Source: a virus. From it: 44,106 nt of DNA. Every line of letters begins with the position of its first letter. Positions within the stretch are counted from its first letter, which is position 1. Of the stretch, positions 33,526-41,550 are shown one piece after another. The notes under the pieces were generated by a model, which worked only from the letters and a program-made list of their open reading frames with translations, was not told where the DNA came from and ran no database searches. The DNA lies in IMG/VR virus record IMGVR_UViG_3300045010_000621, positions 1 to 44,106 of that record. The stretch is one strand, 5' to 3'. The translations under genes were made by a program, and so were the position numbers.

Positions 33526-34749
33526 ATGCCTGTAGTATTTAATTTATTGCCGAACAATGATGCATTGTTGAATTATGATGAAGCCAACAATAACGTTTTG
33601 GTTGCTGATTTGTCAACTTCATGGACTGCTGTATCGGGACAAAATACTGTTACCTCTGAATTAATTTCAACTGATTTTGTTGTTTCGTCTAGATATGTGA
33701 TTGCCGTTTACCCGGCGAATATTAATCCGGTAACAATAAAACTTCAAAATGTAGATTTGTTTTTGAGCGATAACGGTAGAGTTTTGTCCTTTAATTCAAA
33801 AATTAAATGCGATTCCCAAATTTCAACATCGTGCAAATTATATATAGATAATGATTCCTCAGTTCAGCCAAACGAGCAATTTTTATCAAGTGGAAAATAC
33901 AATGCTATTCAGTCAAATATTGCTACAGTTGAAGACGACGACACAAATCATACAGCAACAATAGAATTAACAATATCAGGACATTCACAGCGACCGATAT
34001 TTTTTACATGTCCTCATCTTATTCATGATTTAGCTTTTAATAATAATCCTATTATTGGATTAATAAGAAGATATCTTTCAGATTTTTATTGGGAATTTGA
34101 TTCTCAATCTTCTGCTCCGTCATTTCCATTTTTTAAATTTATAGATGCTCTTACACATTCTATCGGTGACACAAGAATTGAATACGGCGCAATGTATGGA
34201 TTTGAAATAGAAGAGCTAAAAAATCCCGAATGGATTTCAGATTACTGGACAGAAAGTTCTCTTGTTGACGTGTCAAAAGTTAGAGATGAATATGTTCCTT
34301 GGATTTCTCAATTTACTGGTGAGAATGTTATCAAAAATATCCAAAGCGACAACGGTAGTTATTATTTTGATAATCATTTTTTATCTAGGGACTTTATTGA
34401 ATGGCAGTTGAGGACTAGGCGTTATGGAAGCAATGGTGGCACCAGGGAAGCAATGATTGATTCAGCTAGGCAAGTATTAATAAAAACGAAAAATGGGGAA
34501 CCGTCAACTCGTGTAGTGGCTTTGACACCATATTTTGGTGGTGACCCTTTTTCTATTAGTATAAAAACTTTGACGAATGAGACACTTGATGTCGCAAATG
34601 CTGGAGATTCAAGTTCTTTGGTTCTTCGCGCCATAGAAAAAGCAAGACCAATGGGATATAAAATAACTCACACAACAGAGAATATTTTTTTATTTACACT
34701 TGACGACATATCCCTCGGTGTTATCGGCTCAAACTTTCCATTAGATTAA
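33526..34749 (+). CDS. Tail protein I-like baseplate protein with N-terminal beta domain
   Basis: The protein has 407 residues. The C-terminal 240 residues fit P2 gpI: LIRRYLSDFYWEFDS, GFEIEELKNPEWI, DEYVPWISQFTGE, DFIEWQLRTRRYGSNGGTREAMI. The N-terminal 160 residues are beta-rich and not part of gpI; with many polar strand residues they could be a carbohydrate-binding or jelly-roll domain. The order gp25-J-I-fibre follows the P2-type baseplate operon. It starts right at the preceding stop (TAAATG). Confidence 0.8.
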   Translation: MPVVFNLLPNNDALLNYDEANNNVLVADLSTSWTAVSGQNTVTSELISTDFVVSSRYVIAVYPANINPVTIKLQNVDLFLSDNGRVLSFNSKIKCDSQISTSCKLYIDNDSSVQPNEQFLSSGKYNAIQSNIATVEDDDTNHTATIELTISGHSQRPIFFTCPHLIHDLAFNNNPIIGLIRRYLSDFYWEFDSQSSAPSFPFFKFIDALTHSIGDTRIEYGAMYGFEIEELKNPEWISDYWTESSLVDVSKVRDEYVPWISQFTGENVIKNIQSDNGSYYFDNHFLSRDFIEWQLRTRRYGSNGGTREAMIDSARQVLIKTKNGEPSTRVVALTPYFGGDPFSISIKTLTNETLDVANAGDSSSLVLRAIEKARPMGYKITHTTENIFLFTLDDISLGVIGSNFPLD

Positions 34750-34782
34750 TAACGTGACTAGTAAAATTGATTAGGAGAATAT

Positions 34783-35538
34783 ATGCCGGGTTTGGGTACA
34801 AAATTATTTATTCAGGGGGACGTTCTTTCTGCTGATGACGTAAATGGCTATTTCATGTCTCAGGTAATCATGAAATTTTTAACAGCGTCAGCAAGGGATT
34901 CTGCATTTGGTGATGGGGTGCCCATTTCTGTTGGGGGTAGTGGAAAACCGTCTCTTTCTCCGGGAATGGTGTGTTTCGTACAGTATCAGTCAGATGGCAC
35001 AACGCCATTAAACCAAATTCAATATTACAACGGGTCACAATGGCAATCGGCTGACCAGTTTACGGTTGAAGATAATGCTGTGACAACTGCAAAAATCGCC
35101 AACAGTGCCGTGACATCGGCGAAAATCGCCGACAGCGCCGTGACATCGGCGAAAATCGCCGACGGCGCAATCGTCAACGCCGACATCAACGCGGCGGCGG
35201 CGATTGAATTGGGCAAACTGGCAGATGCCACAATCAACATGAAAACCGCCAATTATTCGCTTGTATTGACCGACAAAAACAAATTCATCAAAATGAATTC
35301 GTCAAGCAACAGAACCATCACGGTTCCCTTGCAGGACACCGCAAATTTTCCCGAAGGCGCGCAAATTCATATCATCAGATACGGGTCGGGCACTTTGGAA
35401 GTTGTCGGGGAATCTGGCGCCGTATTCATCTATGCCACTCCGGGCAAATTCTTGAGGGCGCAGTATTCGTCGGCGACACTCCTGAAGTGCGCCGATACGA
35501 ACGTCTGGATGCTGATGGGTGATTTGAGTGCCTCGTGA
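34783..35538 (+). CDS. Tail fibre-like protein with 10-residue repeats
   Basis: The protein has 251 residues. An AGGAG ribosome binding site precedes the ATG. The N-terminal 95 residues probably attach it to the tail (LFIQGDVLSADDVNGYF). Then come three 10-residue repeats (NAVTTAKIAN, SAVTSAKIAD, SAVTSAKIAD) that commonly occur in fibre shafts, and a beta-rich C-terminal domain with NRTITVPLQ and IHIIRYGSGTLEVVG. The gene changes in base composition at its repeats: codons before are AT-rich, those after GC-rich. The next gene begins at a GTGA overlap. Confidence 0.72.
   Translation: MPGLGTKLFIQGDVLSADDVNGYFMSQVIMKFLTASARDSAFGDGVPISVGGSGKPSLSPGMVCFVQYQSDGTTPLNQIQYYNGSQWQSADQFTVEDNAVTTAKIANSAVTSAKIADSAVTSAKIADGAIVNADINAAAAIELGKLADATINMKTANYSLVLTDKNKFIKMNSSSNRTITVPLQDTANFPEGAQIHIIRYGSGTLEVVGESGAVFIYATPGKFLRAQYSSATLLKCADTNVWMLMGDLSAS
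35074..35163 (+). repeat. Three 30-bp tandem repeats at a base-composition switch
   Basis: Units run 35074-35103, 35104-35133 and 35134-35163. The last two differ at one base; the first is more diverged and uses AT-ending codons (aatgctgtgacaactgcaaa). Upstream DNA is AT-rich (a line at 34081 has 17 of 60 G+C), downstream higher (29 of 60 at 35341). This marks a probable recombination joint. Confidence 0.8.
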
Positions 35539-36242
35539 TTCCGGGCAATACATCTAGCCAGGGCAAGAAGCCGACGACGCCGACCATTGGCGGTGCTTCT
35601 GCGGGCAACGGTCAGGCGACTGTATCGTTCACCGAGTCCACGTATCGCGGCAAAAACAATTCGGGAACGTATCGGGCGACTGCGGGTGCCGTATCTGGAA
35701 CGTGTTCTTCCCCCTGTAACTCAATCACGGTTACGGGTCTGTCCAATGGTACGCAATACTGTTTCACTGTCGCTCTGGAAACTCCGTACGGGGTGAATTC
35801 GGATTCTTCCGCGCAGGCGTGTGTGACACCAGTTGCCCCCACTACTACTACCACTACTGCTGCGCCCACTACCACTACCACTACTGCTGCGCCCACTACC
35901 ACTACCACTACTGCTGCGCCGACCACTACCACTACCACTACCACTACTGCTGCGCCGACCACTACCACTACCACTACTGCTGCGCCGACCACTACCACTA
36001 CCACTACCACTACTGCTGCGCCGACCACTACGACGACCACAACACTGCCGCCGCCGGTTTGCGACGGTAACTGCAGTTCTTTGGAGGGTTACAGCCCTGG
36101 TCCGGTCATTGAGGCTTACGACAATCCGTTTGGAATTTGCGGGTGTTGTGAAGCGACCCGTTATCAACAATACGACAAGGCTGGATGTCCATCGTTGGCG
36201 TGCTTCCTATTCTGCGTCGAGTGCGGTCCGCCGTATTGCTAG
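35535..36242 (+). CDS. FnIII/Thr-repeat/Cys-rich surface protein
   Basis: The protein has 235 residues from a GTG that overlaps the fibre stop. Residues 13-100 are a fibronectin type III-like domain (PTIGGASAGNGQATVSF, SITVTGLSNGTQYCFTVALETPYG) with several Cys. Residues 101-173 are seven blocks of (A/V)-A-P followed by 6-9 Thr, like a mucin linker. The C-terminal 60 residues are Cys-rich (CDGNC, CGCC, CGPPYC), probably disulphide- or metal-bound. No signal peptide is seen. Translation coupling to the fibre suggests it is part of the fibre or decorates it. The Pro/Thr run is an obvious candidate acceptor for the glycosyltransferase and hydroxylases nearby; this is inference. Confidence 0.8.
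   Translation: MIPGNTSSQGKKPTTPTIGGASAGNGQATVSFTESTYRGKNNSGTYRATAGAVSGTCSSPCNSITVTGLSNGTQYCFTVALETPYGVNSDSSAQACVTPVAPTTTTTTAAPTTTTTTAAPTTTTTTAAPTTTTTTTTTAAPTTTTTTTAAPTTTTTTTTTAAPTTTTTTTLPPPVCDGNCSSLEGYSPGPVIEAYDNPFGICGCCEATRYQQYDKAGCPSLACFLFCVECGPPYC
35835..36053 (+). repeat. Low-complexity repeat coding Ala-Ala-Pro-Thr(6-9) blocks
   Basis: Seven blocks of actact/accact-type codons are separated by gctgcgcc(c/g). Block lengths vary (6, 6, 6, 9, 7, 9 and 7 Thr), the mark of slippage. The region is coding on the plus strand. Long open frames on other strands here are shadows. Confidence 0.88.
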
Positions 36243-36284
36243 TATTTTGACGTTGTAAATACGAACACTTCAGGAGAACAAAAC

Positions 36285-36527
36285 ATGAGCGATATCATCC
36301 AAGTTGCAGCCGACAATCCAGACGACTACAAGTTTTTTGCTTATGTCGTAGATGGGGAAGTTGGGCATGTGCACATATTCCAAGTTCACGAACGCTCGGA
36401 GCGGATTATTGCCTGTATGCAGTCGCAGCCAATAATTGTGGAAATCACGGGCGATTTGCGCGGACGGGTAAGCCCAAGCACGGGCTGGCAATACGACGGC
36501 ACGAATTTCATTCCTCCGAGTGAGTAA
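36285..36527 (+). CDS. Small hypothetical protein
   Basis: The protein has 80 residues with an excellent ribosome binding site (caggag). It is acidic at the start and beta-rich in the middle (YKFFAYVVDGEVGHVHIFQVHE), ending with TGWQYDGTNFIPPSE. I do not recognise the family. It lies 2 bp before the Zn-type small protein, so they are co-translated. No membrane segment is present. Confidence 0.72.
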   Translation: MSDIIQVAADNPDDYKFFAYVVDGEVGHVHIFQVHERSERIIACMQSQPIIVEITGDLRGRVSPSTGWQYDGTNFIPPSE

Positions 36528-36529
36528 AC

Positions 36530-36769
36530 ATGTCTGCTTGGCAGGAATACAAAAAGAAACTCGGCAACACAAGACCCTGGGACGTCGTCAATCCCAATAA
36601 TTACGCCGACGAAGAAACCGCCAATCGCCGCATGGCGATATGCGAGGAGTGCCCCCGATTATTCAGGGCTACGAAACAGTGCAAAGAATGCGGATGTCTC
36701 ATGAATCTCAAAACAAAACTAGCGGCCGCAAAGTGTCCGATAGACAAATGGGGTCCGATAGACAAATGA
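36530..36769 (+). CDS. Small Cys-rich (zinc ribbon-like) protein
   Basis: The protein has 79 residues. Cysteines at 38, 41, 51, 54, 56 and 69 (CEEC, CKECGC, KCP) form a probable zinc- or iron-sulphur-binding knuckle. The N-terminus is helical and the end repeats PIDKWG. Similar small Cys-rich proteins of unknown role are common beside tail and fibre genes of large phages. It follows the 80-residue protein by 2 bp and precedes the glycosyltransferase. Confidence 0.72.
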   Translation: MSAWQEYKKKLGNTRPWDVVNPNNYADEETANRRMAICEECPRLFRATKQCKECGCLMNLKTKLAAAKCPIDKWGPIDK

Positions 36770-36790
36770 GAACAAAAGAAAACCGATGAC

Positions 36791-37708
36791 ATGTCGGTAT
36801 TCATTCAGATACCGGCATACAGAGATTGGGAACTAACCAAGACGGTAGCCGACGCAATCGACAAGTCCTCCGGGAAATATCCCCTGCATTTCGGCATCCA
36901 CAATTGTTTGCTTTTTGCCGGCGAAACAGAGAGACCAAAACCGGAACGTTCTTCGGTCCGGGTGAGTTACCACGAGAGCATCGCGCCGCAAAATATAGGT
37001 CTGCAGACCGCGAGATACATAGCCAACGAATTTTACGACGGCGAAGACTATTACCTGCAAATAGATTCGCACATGCGATTCGCGCGCGGTTGGGATTCGA
37101 CGTTGATTGAAACAATCGACCGATACAAAAAACTCGGCATAGACAAACCATTGATAAGTCAATATCCGCCACACTACGGATATGACGACCACGGAAACGA
37201 GATGCCGAGGGACGACCACAACTTCAGCAACGCCAGAATAAGTTTCCGCGAAAAGCCCGAGCAATTCGCCGAAACTCTCATTCCGTCCCAAACCGCAGTT
37301 CACGTCGAACCGCTGTGTGGTTACGTTGCCTCCGTTTCCGGCGGGTTCATATTTACGCTCGGCGAATTCGCTTCCATAAAGCCCAACAAGAAGATAGCCT
37401 TTTGGGGGGAGGAGCCACTAATCGCGGCCAGGGCGTTCACTCACGGGTTCGATTTGGTGATGCCGCTGGCGCCTAACGTCTGGCATTTGTATCATTCCAA
37501 TCAGCCATTCCACAAAACCCGCAGACATCATGTGTGGACTGACTTCCCCGCTTTGTGGGGCGAATTGGACGCCGCATCCAAAGCGGAGTACTTGTCGATA
37601 TTTACGGACCGACGAATCGGGGAAGGCGCGCTCGGTTCCGCGAGGACGTTGCGGGAGTTTGAGGAATTCAGCGGGTTGAATTTCGCCGATAGAACAATCA
37701 AGTCCTAA
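36791..37708 (+). CDS. Glycosyltransferase of the GnT1/GlcNAc (PF11397-type) family
   Basis: The protein has 305 residues and no membrane segment. FIQIPAYRDWELTKTVADAI is the N-terminal nucleotide-sugar binding strand. EDYYLQIDSHMRFARGWD (about 85-102) with Asp92-Ser-His94 is the hallmark of this family, whose founding member GlcNAc-transfers to hydroxyproline of Skp1. GFIFTLGEF and IAFWGEEPLIAARAFTHGFDL (about 225-245) supply the acceptor and base region. Family membership is strong; sugar and acceptor are not. The gene ends 4 bp into a convergent gene. Hydroxylase-like genes lie in the facing operon, and a Pro/Thr-repeat protein is encoded 550 bp upstream. Confidence 0.88.
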   Translation: MSVFIQIPAYRDWELTKTVADAIDKSSGKYPLHFGIHNCLLFAGETERPKPERSSVRVSYHESIAPQNIGLQTARYIANEFYDGEDYYLQIDSHMRFARGWDSTLIETIDRYKKLGIDKPLISQYPPHYGYDDHGNEMPRDDHNFSNARISFREKPEQFAETLIPSQTAVHVEPLCGYVASVSGGFIFTLGEFASIKPNKKIAFWGEEPLIAARAFTHGFDLVMPLAPNVWHLYHSNQPFHKTRRHHVWTDFPALWGELDAASKAEYLSIFTDRRIGEGALGSARTLREFEEFSGLNFADRTIKS

Positions 37709-38454
37709 TCCATCAAATTTGCTTGAATCTCCCTGAGTATTCCTTTGCTCAATTTTGCCTGTTCGAACAGACGGTACTTTTCTTTTAGTTTGGCAAAGCG
37801 TCGGTGGGGTTGCACGTGTATCAGCGAACTGGACAATTTGTTCAAATGCGGCGTCAAATAGAATTTTCTCAACACGACTTTCGCATCGGTCTGACACTCA
37901 AAATATGCGAGCGGGTCCCCGACGGGCACCCTCAATTCATTGACGCCTTCCCATAATTGAAATTCAAAATTCATGGGTCTGAACCATTTGGCGACGTCGA
38001 ACTCCCCGGGTACGATGACTCCGTATTGGGAGTGCGCGGTCTTTTGAAAGAACGGTGCCGTGATGGAGACCGTCAGCGATTCCACGTCCGTAAAGAAAAT
38101 AACCGGATGCGAATAATTCAATAACAGGTGATTGTTCAGGGTTTGCTTGTGCAGTAACTCCACCGTCGTCTGATGTCTTCGCTGGTCGTCATTCGAGGTG
38201 ATTTCGTACGAAACGTGCGATTGGTCAATTACCCGAACATTGGTGTTCGTGACCGAGCGAAACACGAAGGTTTTTTTCAGCCTGTTGCTCACCGCCGGGC
38301 AACGAAGGTAATCGTCTCGGTTGTCTTTCAGGTCGGCTTTGTAGGGCGTCAATTCCTCGTACAGGGTTAGCGGCTCGGGGTACAGGTGGCAATAATCGTA
38401 TTGACTACCGAGTCCGTGTGCAGGTGCCCAATATAAAGTAATCGTTTCGGTCAC
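37705..38454 (-). CDS. Unknown protein, paralogue of the protein at 40705-41550
   Basis: The protein has 249 residues from a GTG (GTGA overlap with the upstream gene). A central segment CPAVSNRLKKTFVFRS and a strand pair ending VPVGDPLAYFECQTDAKVVLRKF align with CYGVADFLRTGYVLPLW and IEEGTVMQHIIPFKRD of the protein at 40705-41550, so I treat them as distant paralogues. The fold is probably beta-rich. No catalytic motif is visible. It is the last gene of the minus-strand operon and converges with the glycosyltransferase. Confidence 0.7.
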   Translation of the reverse strand: MTETITLYWAPAHGLGSQYDYCHLYPEPLTLYEELTPYKADLKDNRDDYLRCPAVSNRLKKTFVFRSVTNTNVRVIDQSHVSYEITSNDDQRRHQTTVELLHKQTLNNHLLLNYSHPVIFFTDVESLTVSITAPFFQKTAHSQYGVIVPGEFDVAKWFRPMNFEFQLWEGVNELRVPVGDPLAYFECQTDAKVVLRKFYLTPHLNKLSSSLIHVQPHRRFAKLKEKYRLFEQAKLSKGILREIQANLMD

Positions 38455-38747
38455 GACCCGAACCCTGTGAAGTGCTTAACAATCGACAGGATGGCTAAGC
38501 AAATCCAGGCGATGTTGAACCAAATAATCGTCGGAAGGGTTTTTATGGTCGACGTCAATACGAGCGCCAAACTCGAAAGAAGGGCGAAAATATACAACCA
38601 CCACCACTGCTTGCCGAAGAGCAACCCCGGAAAAATGATGCATATTTTGGTTGCGAATGCCCATGCCTCAATGGTGTTGACCCTGTTCCAGTATGAACGA
38701 GTGAACCACTGCTTGGATATCTCGGCGATGTCTTTGGGCTTAATCAA
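38451..38747 (-). CDS. Small membrane protein (three hydrophobic segments)
   Basis: The protein has 98 residues from a TTG at 38747 that overlaps the stop of the 50-residue gene upstream. After a 27-residue polar start come hydrophobic stretches at about 28-45, 48-65 and 71-90, rich in Trp, Ile and Leu. The end is basic (KHFTGFGS). It could anchor the pathway enzymes or alter the envelope; a holin is less likely given three segments and the operon. No family is recognised. Confidence 0.65.
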   Translation of the reverse strand: MIKPKDIAEISKQWFTRSYWNRVNTIEAWAFATKICIIFPGLLFGKQWWWLYIFALLSSLALVLTSTIKTLPTIIWFNIAWICLAILSIVKHFTGFGS

Positions 38748-38892
38748 GTCCGAGTTTTTCCTTCACCCATTTCAAGACCGGCGCAAAAAGCCAATCGTCC
38801 GGACTTTGCGGCACGGGTATGCAATCGCGTATGTCCTCGGTTTCGGGAATGCCGTACTGCTTTGCCAATCTCCTGAGTGTTTTAGTATCCAT
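38740..38892 (-). CDS. 50-residue protein in oxygenase operon
   Basis: This short gene runs from an ATG at 38892 preceded by GAGGAGAA, an excellent ribosome binding site, to TAA at 38740. The product starts MDTKTLRRLAKQYGIPE, has an acidic centre (TEDIRDC), then PVPQSPDDWLFAPVLKW and a Lys-rich end. It overlaps both neighbours by a few bases, which supports it being real. Function is unknown; a small adaptor is a guess. Confidence 0.7.
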   Translation of the reverse strand: MDTKTLRRLAKQYGIPETEDIRDCIPVPQSPDDWLFAPVLKWVKEKLGLD

Positions 38893-39535
38893 TGAAGTTC
38901 TCCTCGTCGCCGAGCGGTTGGAAAGTATCGCATTTGTATTGCGCCAGCAACCCTAGCATCTTTTCTTTCCACGGAAGCCGCACTTCGTCCGAATTTATGT
39001 GCCGAGGCCCCTTGAGGTGGTACCAATGCCCTGGTTCGACGAAATGAATGAAGCACATTTCCAGATACGATTTTATGTTTTCGCTGGGGTATTTGGGGCG
39101 CCAGTGCATCTGGTCTGAACCCATATACAAAAGCGCATCGCCGTTACGCATGAGATAGGGCGTACCCTCCACGTACAGTTCCCAATCGATATTTCCGTCC
39201 AATTGTAGGTCAATCGTGAAGGTGCACGCGTTCAGGTCCACGTGTGGGGGAAGTTTCGGGTTGCCCAACAACGGGGAGTACTTGACCCACTTCCAGTAAG
39301 AGGCGACTGCCTCCTCGGGAAAATACCGTTTCGCACAATCATAAATAATTGACCAAAAAGAAACATCTACCTTGGGGTTGCAGAGTTGCGGAATGAGTGG
39401 AATGTCGTTTGACATTCTCGCCCAATCCTCGTCTCTATACGTTTCCATCCCTCTATGGTGGGAACTGAACCGTCGTCGCATGCCCTCGTCTGGGACGAGT
39501 TGTCTAATCAGAATGGGGAAATCATTGGTCGGCAT
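38882..39535 (-). CDS. 2OG-Fe(II) oxygenase-like protein (divergent)
   Basis: The protein has 217 residues from an ATG at 39535; a TTG at 39571 is possible. The iron site fits His98-x-Asp100 (LPPHVDLNA) and distal His144 (DQMHWRP), with Arg146 likely for 2-oxoglutarate. The strands between (CTFTIDLQLDGNIDWELYVEG, GDALLYMGS) are those of a double-stranded beta-helix. It lacks the typical P4H GGE.F segment, so it is more distant than the other two oxygenases here. The substrate is unknown. It overlaps the next upstream gene by 14 bp. Confidence 0.78.
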   Translation of the reverse strand: MPTNDFPILIRQLVPDEGMRRRFSSHHRGMETYRDEDWARMSNDIPLIPQLCNPKVDVSFWSIIYDCAKRYFPEEAVASYWKWVKYSPLLGNPKLPPHVDLNACTFTIDLQLDGNIDWELYVEGTPYLMRNGDALLYMGSDQMHWRPKYPSENIKSYLEMCFIHFVEPGHWYHLKGPRHINSDEVRLPWKEKMLGLLAQYKCDTFQPLGDEENFNGY

Positions 39536-40250
39536 CGTGTTGCGCACTTTGGTTTTCCGGATTGGTGTCAATCAGCGTGACGGGAGCGTCGGGGACGGAT
39601 TTCGACTGTTGCGGTTCGTTGACCGATGGGGGTCGCTTATCGGACAGTATGAAGGAACTGACTATCCATTTGTCCGATGAAATTGGGACGCACGATTGGT
39701 GCGGATGTGTCCATGTGGCCGGGAAAATCGCTATCGAGCCAGCGCGAGCCTTGACCTTCACGTCGTGCAGCGGGAACCACGTCTCGCCGCCGCGCTCGAC
39801 GGTGTTGAGATATATCACGATTCCCAGAATTCTGTTGCATGTCGGCTCCGGGTCCCACGGAGCGCCGTCGTGGTGGGAACGGTAAAAGCCGAAACCTTTC
39901 GTGTAACGTTGTAGGCGAAAGCCCGAATCCCTTAAACTCGGCGCGGCCTTTAGTTCCGAATATGCCTCAAGGTATAGGGATATTGATGTTCGCAGCGATT
40001 CCGCTATTTTGTTTTCCGGGTATTGGTAAGTCGCATAATCTGCGCCCTTTTCGGCCGCTTGATGTCCGCTGAAATCGAAGTCCATTGTAAGTTTTATCGT
40101 CGGGTCGACGCCGGCGAGCGTTGGACCCGGGTAAAACAATTTTTCCCAATCCTTCCGACAAGCCTCCAGGAGGTCGTTGCAGACATCCGGAGAAACAATG
40201 TCGGGCACTACGGCGATGTGGGTTGATTTGTGACCTATGTGTTCAATCAT
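39522..40250 (-). CDS. Prolyl-4-hydroxylase-like 2OG-Fe(II) oxygenase
   Basis: The protein has 242 residues. The P4H core is clear: RLQRYTKGFGFYRSHHDGAPWD with His126-x-Asp128, LGIVIYLNTVERGGETWFP, VKVKARAGSIAIFPATWTHPH with His182, and Lys194-Trp for 2-oxoglutarate binding. The protein needs Fe(II), 2-oxoglutarate and O2. Such enzymes hydroxylate Pro or other residues. Together with a GnT1-type transferase it may build glycosylated hydroxyproline. The C-terminal 40 residues are disordered (Ser/Pro/Gln). It overlaps upstream and downstream genes, the former as ATGA. Confidence 0.9.
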   Translation of the reverse strand: MIEHIGHKSTHIAVVPDIVSPDVCNDLLEACRKDWEKLFYPGPTLAGVDPTIKLTMDFDFSGHQAAEKGADYATYQYPENKIAESLRTSISLYLEAYSELKAAPSLRDSGFRLQRYTKGFGFYRSHHDGAPWDPEPTCNRILGIVIYLNTVERGGETWFPLHDVKVKARAGSIAIFPATWTHPHQSCVPISSDKWIVSSFILSDKRPPSVNEPQQSKSVPDAPVTLIDTNPENQSAQHDADQ

Positions 40251-40705
40251 TCATCAACCCCTTCGGCGTCGTCGTTCGGTCCCAAAACTATCAAGGTGAC
40301 CGTATCCTGTTCGATTCCGTCTCTCACCGAAACGAGTTCATATTTTCCGGGGAAGGAGACGGAGATGTTCATGACGGCCCTATGGTCATCCATCAACATT
40401 GAGGGAACGGACCAGGTTTTGCCGACCCTGATGCCGTCCGGTCTCATGAAAAATGAATAATCTTTGACGTTCTCGTGGTCGTTGCTGTATTTAATTGAAA
40501 TCGGTTCATTTGTTCGGAATGTTGCCTTTTCGTATTCGAAGCCTTTGTCTATCGGTATCGAAAGAATCTGAATTTTCGAGCGGTCGAAGTCCAACGGTTC
40601 TGTTCTCGGTGAATCTCCGTGCTGAATGCTCAATCCCCATTCCGACGCCAGGGAATATGCATCCTCGACGGCGGCATCCTCCGGGAGAAATACGACGCGG
40701 TACAT
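40247..40705 (-). CDS. Unknown protein, beta-rich
   Basis: The protein has 152 residues. Its start is joined to the upstream stop (TGATG) and its stop to the next start (ATGA). The second half has alternating strands (ISIKYSNDHENVKDYSFF, MNISVSFPGKYELVSV, DTVTLIVLG), as in an Ig-like or jelly-roll domain. The first half is mixed. No catalytic residues stand out. The tight coupling shows it belongs to the oxygenase/halogenase pathway; it could be the substrate or a carrier. Confidence 0.7.
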   Translation of the reverse strand: MYRVVFLPEDAAVEDAYSLASEWGLSIQHGDSPRTEPLDFDRSKIQILSIPIDKGFEYEKATFRTNEPISIKYSNDHENVKDYSFFMRPDGIRVGKTWSVPSMLMDDHRAVMNISVSFPGKYELVSVRDGIEQDTVTLIVLGPNDDAEGVDE

Positions 40706-41550
40706 CAGTTCATCTCATTGTCTAATCGTTTTTGTTCGCGCTTGTAGCCGCCGTGCATGTCCTCCTTGCCGGTGAATACCGCGCCGAACCCCGTATTGTG
40801 CAATAATTTGTGCGCGGATTCGTCGCCCCTCAAAACCTCCGTATCGAGTATGGAAGCGTCTCGCTTGAACGGGATAATGTGCTGCATCACCGTTCCCTCC
40901 TCAATTCTGAATGGTTGGTTCGTGAGTATGTTCATCACCAGATTCCCGTTCGGATAGTAGTCCGTGTGCACCACCGCGCCCAGCACTTCGTAATTTTCAT
41001 TGGGTTCCCATAGCACTGGCAAGAACAACGACGACCAACCCGGCGCGGTCCTCACCACCCACGGCGTCGGCAATTTGAGGTAGGAAGATTCTCGCGGTTT
41101 TTTATGCGCCACCGGACAATCGCCGCCAGTTTGTTGAGACCCAAATTGATTATTGGACAGGGCGTGTTGGCTGAAAAAATACTGCTTGTCCTTCTCGCTG
41201 AGCGATTCGACCCTGAACAGTTCGGATGCAATCCCGTCGAATCTCGCGTCCCATCGGGTGTTAAGTTTGTTGATTGGTAGCCTGACATCCAAGGTCGCCC
41301 ACAACGGGAGGACGTACCCGGTTCTCAGGAAGTCGGCGACGCCGTAACATCGCTTTAGGCTCAATTCTCCGTGGGGAAGGTCCCTGAACCAATCGGGTGT
41401 TCGACTCCTGCTGGTCCGAAGGGCGAGTTTCGGATGCCACAGGCGATTGTCCACCGGTGCGGCGAAGATTTCGTTCGGCTTTGGGACTGGCAAATTTTCC
41501 CATATCCCCGGCTTGATTGTCGGGCGATTACGTCTTGAAAACAAGCGCAT
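40705..41550 (-). CDS. Unknown conserved phage protein (paralogue pair)
   Basis: The protein has 281 residues. Features: TSRSRTPDWFRDLPHGELSLKRCYGVADFLRTGYVLPLW, a run I recall from unnamed phage proteins that often sit near halogenase or oxygenase genes; then CPVAHKKPRE, and a beta segment from VVRTAPGWSSLFLPVLWE to IIPFKRD. The last part resembles a cupin-like barrel. The distant paralogue is at 37705-38454. It overlaps the halogenase gene by 23 bp. No enzyme activity can be assigned. Confidence 0.75.
   Translation of the reverse strand: MRLFSRRNRPTIKPGIWENLPVPKPNEIFAAPVDNRLWHPKLALRTSRSRTPDWFRDLPHGELSLKRCYGVADFLRTGYVLPLWATLDVRLPINKLNTRWDARFDGIASELFRVESLSEKDKQYFFSQHALSNNQFGSQQTGGDCPVAHKKPRESSYLKLPTPWVVRTAPGWSSLFLPVLWEPNENYEVLGAVVHTDYYPNGNLVMNILTNQPFRIEEGTVMQHIIPFKRDASILDTEVLRGDESAHKLLHNTGFGAVFTGKEDMHGGYKREQKRLDNEMN

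Noticed and set aside
35835-36053. Regular short repeats resembling a CRISPR or satellite
   Set aside because: They are in-frame Thr/Ala/Pro codon repeats of variable length without spacers, continuous with flanking coding sequence.
35612-36170. Long antisense frames of Val/Ala or Ser/Gly repeats
   Set aside because: They mirror the Thr-repeat DNA, have no ribosome binding site, and the plus-strand frame has recognisable FnIII and Cys-rich parts.
38772-39056. 94-codon minus-strand frame
   Set aside because: It overlaps the 50-residue gene and the 2OG oxygenase gene in another frame, and the latter show better start signals and domain content.
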